Below are positions 16,080 to 25,294 of a stretch of 42,703 nucleotides of DNA, one piece after another. The stretch spans positions 1 through 42,703 of the forward strand of contig JAJTDF010000046.1 in the NCBI GenBank assembly GCA_021294835.1. Reading direction: 5' to 3'. Under the pieces are notes generated by a model. The model saw nothing but the letters and a program-made list of their open reading frames with translations. It had not been told where the DNA came from and ran no database searches. Position 1 is the stretch's first letter. Every line of letters begins with the position of its first letter. Source of the DNA: Planctomycetaceae bacterium (GTDB taxonomy: Bacteria; Planctomycetota; Phycisphaerae; Phycisphaerales; UBA1924). The position numbers and the translations under genes were made by a program.

Positions 16080-16721
16080 CTACCGCCGCCTCCCACCGCC
16101 CCGCGACCCGCCCGACGGCGCACTCCGCTGCGGGGCCGATGCACGCTGCACGGTCTGATTGCCCCTCTCCCTCGCCGCCGATTCCCGCTGCAGATACGCC
16201 GACTGCTCCGCAGACGGGGCCTGCCGCGTGCTCGGCACCGCCGTCGGCTGCGGCCGCTGCCCGCCCGCCGGCGTCCCCTTCGGCACCGCCGTCGGCGTCG
16301 CCTTCGGCGTGCCCGGTCGCTCACCCGGCTCCCTCCCCGTCCCCGCCGGGGCAGACTTCGCGCCCGCCGGCCGCGACTGCTGCTCCCACCCGCTGTCCGT
16401 CCGCCGGTACACGTTGCCGTCCCTCGCCGCGTACACATCCCCGTCCCGCGTCTGCCCCACCGTCACGCCGTTGCCATACCGGCCCTCAGCGTGCACCACG
16501 CCCGCCCCGCCCGAGCCCTGCACGCCGCCCACCGTCCCGCGAGACGTCGTCGCCCGACCGCCCCGCACCCAGTCGTCGCCATTGGTCACCGCCCCGCGGC
16601 TCCACGCCCCATACGGCGTCACCGCGCCGGCCCGGTACCCGCCCCACCCCGCCGCCGGGTTGCAAGACGCAAAGCCCCCCGCCCCTCGCCACCCCCCCTC
16701 CCCACCCGCCCCCACAAACAT
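16080..16721 (-). pseudogene. N-terminally truncated secreted protein, probable remnant
   Basis: From about residue 15 of this reading the sequence matches the C-terminal part of a widespread family of Gly/Tyr-rich secreted proteins: CNP.TG-like repeat, GAVTPYGAWSRGAV, NGDDWVRGG, GVTVGQTRDGDVYAARDGNVYRR, then a Gln/Ser/Pro tail ending SRGGGRRR. I recall that fuller members carry a signal peptide and many upstream tyrosine-rich repeats. Here nothing in any minus frame upstream of about 16700 supplies them, and no signal peptide precedes the homologous part. The nearest ATG is at 16721 (another reading extends to 16871). I regard it as a decayed gene, though a short novel form is possible. Confidence 0.5.
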
Positions 16722-17177
16722 GCTCGATCCACCCCACCGCCTTGGCCCATCTGCGCGACAACACCGCCATGAGCCCCAGACACGCACTGCTGATACTCCG
16801 ACGTGACACCCGCCTTCCACACGGTGCCTGCGTGTCGCCGAGGCCCCCTCCATCCGGACCACCTTCCACAATCACCTTCCCGCCGTCTGAACCAGATACC
16901 GCGGACGTGGGCTGAGTGATGCCGCATCCAGCCATATTCCACTGCCCACGTGTACCCACCACCCCAACCCCAAGATCTCCCCTGCCACCCTGAACCGATC
17001 GGGCATCATATCCGTACATAACCCAATCACGTCCTCCAAATCTACCCCGCACCCTCACCCAGCCGCCCCCCTCCCCCCAGACCACCCGACTTATCCACAC
17101 ACACCCCCCCAACGAACTCATGGCAAGGCCCCAGCACAGCCAGCCCCCCCACCCCACCACCCCCTGCCTTCATCCGT
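16722..17177. other. Gene-free stretch upstream of the truncated gene
   Basis: About 455 bases without a credible gene. It is less biased in codon positions than its neighbours and rich in C runs on the plus strand (for example near 17055-17170). It lies between two damaged genes and may be degraded coding sequence. Confidence 0.45.
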
Positions 17178-19864
17178 TCATTGCCGCCCGCCCCTGACCC
17201 GCACCCCTCTTCCCCGCACCCACCACGAGAACTTGTGCAGCTCAATCGCCACGAACACCGTCAGTGACAGCCCGAAGCACACCAGCCACGTCTCCAGGTT
17301 CACCGGCCCGATCGCCAGCGCCCGCTGCAGCGGGCCCCAGTGCATCGCCGCCACCTGCAGCACCACCGCCAGGGCCGCCGCGCCCAGCAGCGTTGGGTTG
17401 ACCCACGGCCCGATCACCAGCCCCGATCGCGTCTCCGACCGCGCGTTCCCCGCCTCCACGTTCTGCAGCAGCACCATCAGCAGCAGCAGCACATTCCGCG
17501 CCGCCTCTTCCGACCACCCCGCCCGGATCATCCACCAGAACGCCGCCAACCCCACCCCGCCCGACACCAGCGACCCGGGAAGCCCTCGGTCGCCAGGTTC
17601 AGCCACAGCAACTGCGTCGGCAGCAGCGGCAAGGGCAGCCCCATCGCCACTGCTGACATGATCGTCACCGCCTCCGCCCCGTTGGTCGACAGCAGCAGGT
17701 AGATCACCTTGCGGATGTTGTCATACGCAACCCGGCCCTCTTCAACCCCGGCCACAATGGTCGCGAAGTTGTCGTCGCTCACCACCAGGTCCGAGGCATC
17801 ACGGGCCACGTCCGTCCCGCCCCGTCCCATCGCCACGCCGATGTTCGCCGCCTTGAGCGCCGGCGCGTCGTTGGCCCCGTCCCCGGTCACCGCCACACAG
17901 TGCCCGGCGTCCCTCGCCCCTTTGACGATCCGCAGCTTCTGCGCCGGCGTCACCCGCGCAAACACCCGCACCCGCCCCACCTCCGCTGCCCCGCCGCCCG
18001 TCGCCGGGCGCATCACCCGCCGCACCTCCGCCTCGCTCATCGCCTCCAAAGCCTCCCCGCTGATCACCTCCGACCGGTCCCGCGCCATCCCCAGGTCCCG
18101 CGCGATCGCCAGCGCCGTCACCGGGTGGTCCCCGGTCACCATGCACGTCCCCACGCCCGCCCGCTCGCACCGCTCAATCGCCTCCCTCGCCCCCGCCCGC
18201 AGCGGGTCGATCATCCCCACCAGCCCCAGCAGCCGCAGCCCCATCGGCTCCGGGGGCGTCGTTGATGCGTCCAGCCCCGCCGGCGCCGGCCCCTCCGCCA
18301 AGGCCAGCACCCGATACCCCGCCGCTGCCATCTCCTGGGCCATCGCCATGCAGCGGTCCAGCGTCGCCGCCTCCCGCCCGTCGCACATCCCCCGCACCCG
18401 CTCCGGAGCCCCCTTCACCAGCACCCGCACGCCCTCGCCAAACCGGTGGTACCCGGCCGCGAACCGCCGCTCCGGTTCAAACGCCACCCGGTTCACCTCC
18501 GGGTGGTCATCCAAGGCCCGCTCGCGAACCACCCCCGCCTTGTGCGCCATCGACAGCAGCGCCACATCCACCGGGTCCCCCCGCCAGGTCCACGCCCCGT
18601 CCCGCTGGTGCAGATCCGCCTCGTTGCACAGCGCCGCCGCCAGCGCCAGTTCGGCCATCTCCGCCGCTTCCGCTTCGCTCAGCCCGCCCGCATCCCCGCT
18701 GATCTCCCCCTCCGGCGCGTACCCCTGCCCGCCCACCATCACCTGCCGGCCCGACGCCAGCCGCACCTCTCGCACCGTCAGTTCGTTGCATGTCAGCGTC
18801 CCGGTCTTGTCGCTGGCAATCAGCGTGCAACTGCCCAGCCCCTCCACCGCCCCCAGCCGCCGCACGATCACCCCGCGCCGGGCCATCCGCGTGCTCGCCA
18901 CCGCCAGCGCCACCGTGATGGCAATCGGCAACCCCTCGGGGATCACCGACACCGCCAGCGCCACCGCGAAGATCGCCATCTCCGCCACCCCGTGCCCGTG
19001 CACGCTCACCCCCAGCACCGCCACCAGCACCGACGCCCCCACCGCCACCACCCCGATCGCCCGCGAGAACCGCTCCAGCCGATCCAGCAACGGGGGCCGC
19101 CCCGGCGCCGCCGCCAGCACGTCAATCGCCAGCCGCCCGATGCTCGAGGCCGAACCGGTCGCCACCACCACCGCCTTGCCCCGCCCCCGCACCACCGTCG
19201 TCCCAGCGTGCACCATGTTCCGCTGGTCCGCCAGCGTCACCGCCTCACCGGCCCCCGCACGCCACGTCGCATCCTTGTCCACCGCCATCGACTCACCGGT
19301 CAGCAGCGACTCGTCCGTCTCCAGCCCCGTTTCATTCATCAGCCGCGCATCCGCCGGCACCCGCCAGCCCGGCTCCAGCCACACCACGTCCCCCACCACC
19401 ACCTCCGACGCATCCACCTCCCGCACCTCACCCTCCCGCTCCACCGAGGCCCGGAACTGCAGCAGCCGCCGCAACGCCTGCGCACTCCGCTCCGCCCGCC
19501 ATTCCTGCGAGCCCCCCACCACCGCGTTCACCATCAGCACCACCGCAATGAACCCCGCGTCGGTCGCATGGCCGATCGCCAGCGACAAACCCGCCGCCGC
19601 GCCCAGAATCACAATCAGCGGGCTGGCGAACTGCCGCAGCACAATGCGCCACCACGGCGTCGGCCTGGCCCTCGGCAACTCATTGCGGCCCAAACGCGCC
19701 AGCCGAGCCGCAGCTTCACTCGCGCTCAGCCCCAGCCGGCCCGACCCCACCGCCGCCAGCACCGCCTCGCCGTCCATCGCGTGCCACGCCGGCGTACCCG
19801 CCTCCCCGCCCGCCGGCGGCCCCCGCTGCACTCCGCGCTTCCACCAGAGGGCCCCGGCACGCAT
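17178..19864 (-). pseudogene. P-type cation-transporting ATPase, broken by a frameshifting deletion
   Basis: A Ca2+/cation P-type (P2-like) ATPase gene in two frames. The first part (to about 17580) carries the N-terminal cation ATPase domain, TGES (actuator loop), PEGLPIA in helix M4, the phosphorylated Asp in DKTGTLT and TGDGANDAPALK, then M5 and M6 up to LLWLNLATEG. It then leaves frame and stops at 17528. The second frame resumes at about 17590 with GLPGSLVSGGVGLAAFWWMIRAG, matching M7, and runs through M8-M10 to 17178. The loop normally between M6 and M7, about 30-40 residues with a PP/RPPR motif, is missing, so the defect is a deletion whose length is not a multiple of three. Either a real pseudogene or an assembly error. 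Start taken as ATG 19864. Confidence 0.85.
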
Positions 19865-20083
19865 GGCACGCTCCCTCGCACCCGCCACCCACAGAATCAT
19901 TGCCCCCTGCCGTCCCCTCGCCACCCCGCTGGCGGGCGCGACTCGGCGTCAGGCGCAGCAAACAGCCCGCCGCCAAGGGCATGTGCCCCGAGCAGGCCAG
20001 GCTGATGTCTGCCTCAATTGCGGGGCAACCGCCACCCGGTCACCCAACCGTGCTCACGCCGCTCTCCGCACGCTTGCGACCGC

Positions 20084-21544
20084 TTACGGGCAACCCGCCG
20101 CGAACGCCGCGATGAACGCGTTGAAGTCGTCACCGGTGATCAGCCCGTCCGCAGGCGGCTCACCGCCGATGCCGACGATGTCGGCCAGCAGTTCACCGGC
20201 CGCGAACGACCCGATGAACGCGTTGAAATCGTCACCGGTCAGCAGGCCGTCGGCCGGCAGCTCACCGCCGATCCCGACGACGTCCGCGACGTTGCACGCC
20301 CCGGATTCCACGGCTAGCATCGTCGCCGTGCTCTGCACGGTGCCGCACGGACCGGTCACCACCACGTCGTACGTCCCGGCGTCCGCCAGCGCCGCCGCCG
20401 GCAGGCTCAGGCTGGCGCTCTGCGACCCGCTCACGCCCGCGCCGTCAACCAGGTTTGCGCCGTTCTTGCGCCACTGGTACACCAGCGGCCCGCTCCCCGC
20501 CACCACCACGCCCAGGCTCACCGGCTGGCCGGCGACGACCGTCAGCGTTGCCGCCGGCTGCGTGACAATGCTCATCGCCGACCCGATCCACGTCTGGTCC
20601 CACACCGCCGCCGAGCCGAAGCTCCGGCCGCCGAAGTACACCTGGTGGTTCTGCGCCGGGTCGAACGCCATCCCCGCATACACGCGGCTCTGCGGGCCCG
20701 TGGCGCTGCTCCGCAGCGTCCAGGTGGTTCCGTTCCACTCCCAGGTTTCCCGGGCCGAGCCCTGGCGGTTGCTGCCAAACAGCACCATGCGGCCTCGGGC
20801 CGAGTCGTACGTCATCGTCAGCCGCAGCCCCATGCTCGGCCCCATGAACGACGCCAGCGTCCAGTTCGTCCCGTCCCATGTCCAGGTCTGGCCCAGGCTG
20901 TTGAACAGCACGACCTTCTGCGCCACCGGGTCAAAGCTCATCAGCGTGCCGGCGCCGACAAAGTCCGGCGGCCCGACCTCCATCCGCAGTGTCCAGTCCG
21001 TCCCGTCGTACTCCCACGTATCCCCGACGAACAAACCGGAGGCCGTCGCTCCACCGAACAGCACCGTCACGTTCCGCACCGGGTCATACGCCATGGCCGC
21101 GCCGTTGCGGGCCGTCGGTGCCGTCGCCGGGCTTCGCTGCTCCCACCCGCCCACGCCATACTCCCAAGTGTCCGACAGCCGCTGCCCCGTCAGCCCCTGG
21201 CCGCCGAACATCACCAGCTTGCCCCGCGTGCCGTCGTACGCCGCCGCCGCCTCGTCACGCGCTGCCGGGCCCGGACCGCTCTGCACGCTCCACGCCCCGT
21301 TGCTCCATTCCCAAGTGTCCGCAAACACCGCCGAAACGCCGTTCCGACCGCCGAACAGCACCACCGCGTTCCGGGCCCCGTGGTACGCCATCACGTGCGC
21401 AAACCGGGGCGACGGCGTCGCCGCCGTCTCGGTCACCTGGCTCCAAGTGAAGCACTCGGCCACCGGATCAGCCGACACCACGCCCCCCGCACACAGCATC
21501 ATTGCTGCCCCCGTCAACGGGCCGTACCACGTCTGCTTGATCAT
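20084..21544 (-). CDS. Secreted kelch-repeat protein with Ig-like domain and dockerin-like tail
   Basis: A 486-residue exported protein. Signal peptide 1 to about 25 (ends VVSA). Residues 30-330 hold about six kelch-type repeats, each with a tyrosine-aspartate strand, VLFGG or VMFGG and a DTWEY/TWEW turn, forming a beta-propeller. An Ig-like domain follows (about 335-420: SIVTQPAATLTVVAGQPVSL, YQWRKNGANLVDGAG, AGTYDVVV), then two tandem motifs ending the protein. The ATG at 21544 has GAGAGG upstream and gives the signal peptide; the longer frame to 21706 does not. It resembles the large planctomycete secretome of cell-surface proteins; the ligand is unknown. Confidence 0.85.
   Translation of the reverse strand: MIKQTWYGPLTGAAMMLCAGGVVSADPVAECFTWSQVTETAATPSPRFAHVMAYHGARNAVVLFGGRNGVSAVFADTWEWSNGAWSVQSGPGPAARDEAAAAYDGTRGKLVMFGGQGLTGQRLSDTWEYGVGGWEQRSPATAPTARNGAAMAYDPVRNVTVLFGGATASGLFVGDTWEYDGTDWTLRMEVGPPDFVGAGTLMSFDPVAQKVVLFNSLGQTWTWDGTNWTLASFMGPSMGLRLTMTYDSARGRMVLFGSNRQGSARETWEWNGTTWTLRSSATGPQSRVYAGMAFDPAQNHQVYFGGRSFGSAAVWDQTWIGSAMSIVTQPAATLTVVAGQPVSLGVVVAGSGPLVYQWRKNGANLVDGAGVSGSQSASLSLPAAALADAGTYDVVVTGPCGTVQSTATMLAVESGACNVADVVGIGGELPADGLLTGDDFNAFIGSFAAGELLADIVGIGGEPPADGLITGDDFNAFIAAFAAGCP
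20087..20287 (-). repeat. Two tandem dockerin-like units at the kelch protein C-terminus
   Basis: Two near-identical 33-34 residue units (20287-20186 and 20185-20087), each reading AD[VI]VGIGGE.PADGL[LI]TGDDFNAFI..FAAG. The DGLxTGDDFNAF core resembles the calcium-binding loop of dockerins, and closely similar tails occur on many planctomycete secreted proteins. Confidence 0.8.
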
Positions 21545-21823
21545 CTGCTTGTCCTCTCTCGTTGCGATTCGTCGGTCAGCCGCTGTTCGTCGGCAGCCCC
21601 AAGCGTCGGTCACCAGACCAGCTTCACTGAACCGCCGGCCCTGCCTGCACCTCAAGTCAAGCAAATCTACTGGCCCGACTTGCCCCGTCAACAACAAATC
21701 CGACAACTCTTGCCCGAATGATCATCCGTCCGCGATAGCGAGCGAGATTCTCCCCGTGGTCTTGTGTTTATTGGACCCGCAACCCGAACGCCGACCGCAC
21801 CTTTGGGTGACTGGCCTGCGATC

Positions 21824-22066
21824 TCAATCGTCGTCATCCGCACCGGGAAGATCCTCTCGGGCCGCGTGCCACGCCGCCTGAATCGCCTCCAGAATCTTCT
21901 CATTGCACGGGTGGTCCGGGTCGGGCATAAACCCCGGCAGCTTCTCCACCATCCCCGCCAGCGCCGTGAACCGCACCGAAAACGGATCCACTGTCGGGTG
22001 CGACTCAGCCAACTGCTCGCCGATCAATTCCACATCCAGCCAGCCGAACTCGTCGCTCTTGCCCAT
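21824..22066 (-). CDS. iscX: IscX-family Fe-S cluster assembly protein
   Basis: A small acidic protein of 80 residues matching IscX (YfhJ), the iron-binding regulator of the cysteine desulfurase IscS. It shows GWLDVELIGEQLAESHPTVDP, VRFTAL and the CNEKILEAIQAAW motif near the C-terminus, then an acidic tail (DDDD) longer than in E. coli. GGAGAG precedes the ATG. It lies 48 bases behind the ferredoxin gene on the same strand, the order of the tail of proteobacterial isc operons, but no iscS, iscU, iscA or hscBA is in the window. Confidence 0.88.
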   Translation of the reverse strand: MGKSDEFGWLDVELIGEQLAESHPTVDPFSVRFTALAGMVEKLPGFMPDPDHPCNEKILEAIQAAWHAAREDLPGADDDD

Positions 22067-22114
22067 GGTTCGGTCTCTCCCGTCGCCCCGCTCAGCCGCC
22101 CCCCGCGGCCGCGA

Positions 22115-22513
22115 TCAGTGCGGCACTTCCTTCACCGCGTTGCGGTTCCACGCCGGCACCCGAATGCAGATCGGCCCGTTGCCCTTGATCACGCACTGAC
22201 AGCTCAGCCGGCTGTTCCGCTGCAGGCCCGGCGCCTCTTCCACCCGATCCTCTTCAGCTTCGGTCGGCTCGCTCAACTGGTCCATGCCCTTCTCGACGTA
22301 CACATGGCACGTGGAGCACGCGCACACGCCGCCGCAGGCATGCTCGATGTTGATCCCGTGCGCCATAGCCACCTCCAGCAGGTTCCAGCCCGGCGTCCCC
22401 TTCACCGTCATCTCCGCCGGCGCGTCGTGGTTGCCGGTCAGACCCTCCGGGTCCTCCATCTTCACCACCACGTCAATCGTCGCCTTCTTCGGGTCAATCG
22501 GGGGAACGTGCAT
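22115..22513 (-). CDS. fdx: [2Fe-2S] ferredoxin, ISC/adrenodoxin type
   Basis: A 132-residue ferredoxin. Cluster ligands are Cys60, Cys66, Cys69 and Cys105 in the spacing C-x5-C-x2-C-x35-C typical of ISC/adrenodoxin ferredoxins, with extra cysteines at 64 and 107. The segment GINIEHACGGVCACSTCHVYVEKG and the end motif RLSCQCV are characteristic. It should supply electrons for Fe-S cluster assembly, and its pairing with iscX supports this. The ATG at 22513 has GGAG about ten bases upstream. It diverges from pfkA. Confidence 0.92.
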   Translation of the reverse strand: MHVPPIDPKKATIDVVVKMEDPEGLTGNHDAPAEMTVKGTPGWNLLEVAMAHGINIEHACGGVCACSTCHVYVEKGMDQLSEPTEAEEDRVEEAPGLQRNSRLSCQCVIKGNGPICIRVPAWNRNAVKEVPH

Positions 22514-22621
22514 GACTCAATCGCTCCACTGAAAAGCCCCCTTCCCGCCAACTCTATTCAGCACCCGCCCCGCTCTGCCGCCGATTCCCCGCGCCGCTTC
22601 CGGACACCCACCTCCACTTGT

Positions 22622-22627
22622 TACCAT
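22622..22627 (+). promoter_or_regulatory. -10-like box TACCAT for leaderless pfkA
   Basis: TACCAT ends five bases before the ATG at 22633. No ribosome site is visible, so a leaderless message is likely. Confidence 0.45.
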
Positions 22628-22632
22628 CGGCC

Positions 22633-23775
22633 ATGAGTTCTTCCACGCTCCCCGCCTCCACCCCCATCTCGCCCCCCATCCGCCGGATCGGCGTACTCAC
22701 CGGCGGCGGCGATTGCCCCGGTCTCAACGCCGTCATCCGCGCCGTCACCACCGACGCCATCTTCAACGGCATCCACGTCACCGGCTTCCTCGACGGCTTC
22801 CTCGGCCTGATCCACGACCGCTCCCGCCCCCTGACCCTGGACGACGTCCGCTCCATCATCACCGAGGGCGGCACCATCCTGGGCACCTCCAACAAGGCCA
22901 ACCCCCGCCGCTTCATCACCGGCAAGGACGCCGCCGGCAACCCCGTCATCGTCGACAAGACCGCCGACTGCGTCGAGACGTACCGCCGCCACCGTCTGGA
23001 TGCCCTGGTGGTCATTGGCGGCGACGGCACCATGTCCTCCGCCGCCACCCTGCTGCCATTGGGGGTCAACGTCGTCGGCGTTCCCAAGACCATCGACAAC
23101 GACATCGAGGGCACCGAACTGACCTTCGGCTTCCTCACCGCCGTCTCCATCGCCGCCGAGGCCCTGGACCGTGTCCGCACCACCGCCGCCTCTCACGAGC
23201 GGGCCATGGTCGTGGAGGTCATGGGCCGCAACGCCGGATGGATCGCCCTGCACGCCGGCCTGGCCTCCGGGGTGGACGTGATCCTGGTCCCCGAGATCGG
23301 CTTCGACTTACCCTCCATCGCCGCTGACCTGCGCCGTCGTGTTGCCGCCGGCCAGAGCTCGTTTGTGATCTGCGTTGCCGAGGGGGCCGCCCCCGCCGGC
23401 GGCAAGCAGATCGTCGCCCGCACCGATGTGGCCTCCTTCGACCCCATCCGCCTCGGCGGCGTGGGCAAGTTCGTCGCCGACGAGATCGAACGCCTCACCG
23501 GCATCGAGTCCCGCCATGTCGTCCTCGGCCACACCCAGCGGGGCGGCACCCCCGCCGCCGCCGACCGTGTGCTGGCGACCGAACTGGGCTGGCAGGCCAT
23601 GTCGCTGCTCAAAGAGGGCCGCTTCGGCCGCATGGTCGCCATCCAGCGGGGCCGCATGGCCGACGTCCCCATCGATTCCGTCGCCAACAAGCAGCGCCGC
23701 ATCCCCGCCGATCACCCGCTGCTGGCCGTCGCCCGCTCGGTCTATGTCACCTTCGGCGAGCCCCAACAGGGCTGA
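22633..23775 (+). CDS. pfkA: 6-phosphofructokinase
   Basis: Phosphorylates fructose 6-phosphate in glycolysis. The 380-residue product has GGGDCPGLNAVIR (24-36), the phosphoryl donor site GGDG (129-132), PKTIDND (151-157) with catalytic Asp155, and MGRNAGWIALHAGL. Gly132, at the position of Gly104 in E. coli, suggests ATP as donor, while Lys152 replaces the Gly124 of classic ATP enzymes and is the residue seen in pyrophosphate-dependent and some actinobacterial or plant ATP enzymes. The donor is therefore uncertain. The first 15 residues are a Ser/Pro extension. Monocistronic; 116 bases upstream of the aminotransferase gene. Confidence 0.93.
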   Translation: MSSSTLPASTPISPPIRRIGVLTGGGDCPGLNAVIRAVTTDAIFNGIHVTGFLDGFLGLIHDRSRPLTLDDVRSIITEGGTILGTSNKANPRRFITGKDAAGNPVIVDKTADCVETYRRHRLDALVVIGGDGTMSSAATLLPLGVNVVGVPKTIDNDIEGTELTFGFLTAVSIAAEALDRVRTTAASHERAMVVEVMGRNAGWIALHAGLASGVDVILVPEIGFDLPSIAADLRRRVAAGQSSFVICVAEGAAPAGGKQIVARTDVASFDPIRLGGVGKFVADEIERLTGIESRHVVLGHTQRGGTPAAADRVLATELGWQAMSLLKEGRFGRMVAIQRGRMADVPIDSVANKQRRIPADHPLLAVARSVYVTFGEPQQG

Positions 23776-23875
23776 CCATTCCGCCCCGAACCCTTCGCTC
23801 GCCCGTCCGGCCAGTTCCAACAACCCGCGCCCGGCACCCGCGTCCGCCGGGCTCGCAGACACTCGGCCAACGCCG

Positions 23876-23881
23876 TACCCT
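23876..23881 (+). promoter_or_regulatory. -10-like box TACCCT before aminotransferase gene
   Basis: TACCCT ends ten bases before the ATG at 23892, inside the string GTACCCTCCGCCCA that also precedes the pagL-like gene. Predicts a very short leader. Confidence 0.4.
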
Positions 23882-23891
23882 CCGCCCACTT

Positions 23892-25163
23892 ATGGCCCTC
23901 TCTGTTTCCCGTCGCGCCGCGTCGCTCAAGCCCTCCTCCACCGTCGCGGTGATGAACCGCGCCAAGGCCCTGAAGGCCCAGGGCGTGGACGTCCTGAACT
24001 TCGGCGCCGGCGAGCCCGACTTCAACTCCCCCGAGGTGGCCAAGGCCGCCGCCATCGCCGCGCTGCAGGCCAACCAGACCCGCTACATCGAGACCGCCGG
24101 CGACGCCGAGTCCCGCCAGCTGCTCGCCGACCTGCTCACCACCCGCAACGGCATCCCCGGCGTCACCCGCGACCATGTGATCATCACCTCCGGCGTGAAG
24201 ATGGCCCTGTACCTGGCCTTCCAGACCCTGTTCGATGCCGCCGGTCCCGACGGCGGCCCCGACCGCAGCCAGCAGGACCTCCTCCTGCCGGTCCCCGCCT
24301 GGGTCAGCTTTGCCCCGATGGCCGAACTGGCCGGCGCCCGCATCGTGGAACTGCCGACCACCCCCGAGAGCGGCTTTAAGATCACCCCGCAGCAGTTGAA
24401 GGCGGCCATCACGCCCCGCTCGCGGGTGGTGCTCATCAACAGCCCCTCCAACCCCACCAGCACCATGTACACCCCGGACGAACTGCGGGCCCTGGCCGCC
24501 GTGGTGGACGAGGCCGCCCGGACGATCGCCCCCAATCTGGTGATCGTCGCCGACGAACTCTACCAGAACATCGTCTTCGGATCGGTGCCCTTCATGTCCA
24601 TCGGCTCGGTGCCGTCGGTCGCCGAGCGCACCATCACCATCAACGGCCCCGGCAAGAGCTTCGCCATGACCGGCTGGCGCCTCGGGTGGGCCAGCGGCTC
24701 GGGTGAGTTCGGCAAGGCCGTCATCGGTGCCATGACCAAGCTGCAAGGCCAGACCACCACCTGCGTGCCCGCCTTCTGCCTGGCCGGCATGCGTTCAGCC
24801 CTCACGCAGTGCGAGAAGGACCTGGAGACCATGCGGGCCGCCTTCGCCAAGCGGGCCGACCTGATCTACTCGCTGCTCTCCGGCCTGCCCGGCCTGAAGC
24901 TGGCCCGCCCCCAGGGCGCCTTCTACGTCTTCCCCGACATCTCCGCCCATCTGGGCAAGACCTCCGCCGGCGGCCGCAAGCTCGCCGGTGCAGCCGATTT
25001 CGCCGCCGCCCTGCTGGACGAACAGCAGATGGCGGTGGTGCCCGGCGAGGACTTCGGCACCATGGGTGTGCGGCACATCCGCATGTCCTTCGCGTGCTCG
25101 GAAGCCCAACTCACCGAGGGGGCCCGCCGCCTCGGCGTGTTCATCGCCGGCCTGAAGGGCTGA
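23892..25163 (+). CDS. PLP-dependent class I aminotransferase (aspartate/prephenate type)
   Basis: A 423-residue fold-type I aminotransferase. It has the N-terminal GAGEPDFNSPE motif of the 1-beta aspartate aminotransferase group, TRYIETAGDAESRQ, the substrate Asn/Pro motif NSPSNPTST, ADELYQNIVF, the Schiff-base lysine in NGPGKSFAMTGWRLGW, and the carboxylate-binding Arg in GVRHIRMSFA near the end. Length is slightly above normal owing to an insert after residue 115 (DAAGPDGGPDRSQQ). Likely aspartate, possibly with prephenate activity as in relatives; sequence alone cannot decide. It has a C10 run just after the stop (25168-25177). Confidence 0.9.
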   Translation: MALSVSRRAASLKPSSTVAVMNRAKALKAQGVDVLNFGAGEPDFNSPEVAKAAAIAALQANQTRYIETAGDAESRQLLADLLTTRNGIPGVTRDHVIITSGVKMALYLAFQTLFDAAGPDGGPDRSQQDLLLPVPAWVSFAPMAELAGARIVELPTTPESGFKITPQQLKAAITPRSRVVLINSPSNPTSTMYTPDELRALAAVVDEAARTIAPNLVIVADELYQNIVFGSVPFMSIGSVPSVAERTITINGPGKSFAMTGWRLGWASGSGEFGKAVIGAMTKLQGQTTTCVPAFCLAGMRSALTQCEKDLETMRAAFAKRADLIYSLLSGLPGLKLARPQGAFYVFPDISAHLGKTSAGGRKLAGAADFAAALLDEQQMAVVPGEDFGTMGVRHIRMSFACSEAQLTEGARRLGVFIAGLKG

Positions 25164-25236
25164 GCCGCCCCCCCCCCAAGAGGAAGAGCCACTCAAGCCG
25201 CGGCGGCAGAGAATCTCGACCCGCCGGAATTTCCGC

Positions 25237-25267
25237 TTGACACAACCGGGCCGGTTTGTGGTACGCT
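25237..25267 (+). promoter_or_regulatory. Promoter of nuclease-like gene
   Basis: Perfect -35 TTGACA (25237-25242), 19-base spacer and an extended -10 TGGTACGCT (25259-25267). A start near 25274 would leave a 20-base leader containing the GGGAGAAG ribosome site before the ATG at 25295. Confidence 0.68.
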
Positions 25268-25294
25268 CATGTGGCACCGCTCACGGGAGAAGCC

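Noticed and set aside
17709-21881. A 1390-codon plus-strand open frame across the ATPase and kelch genes
   Set aside because: It is antisense to two genes with clear family motifs and its product is Ser/Pro/Arg low-complexity, as expected from high-GC shadow frames.
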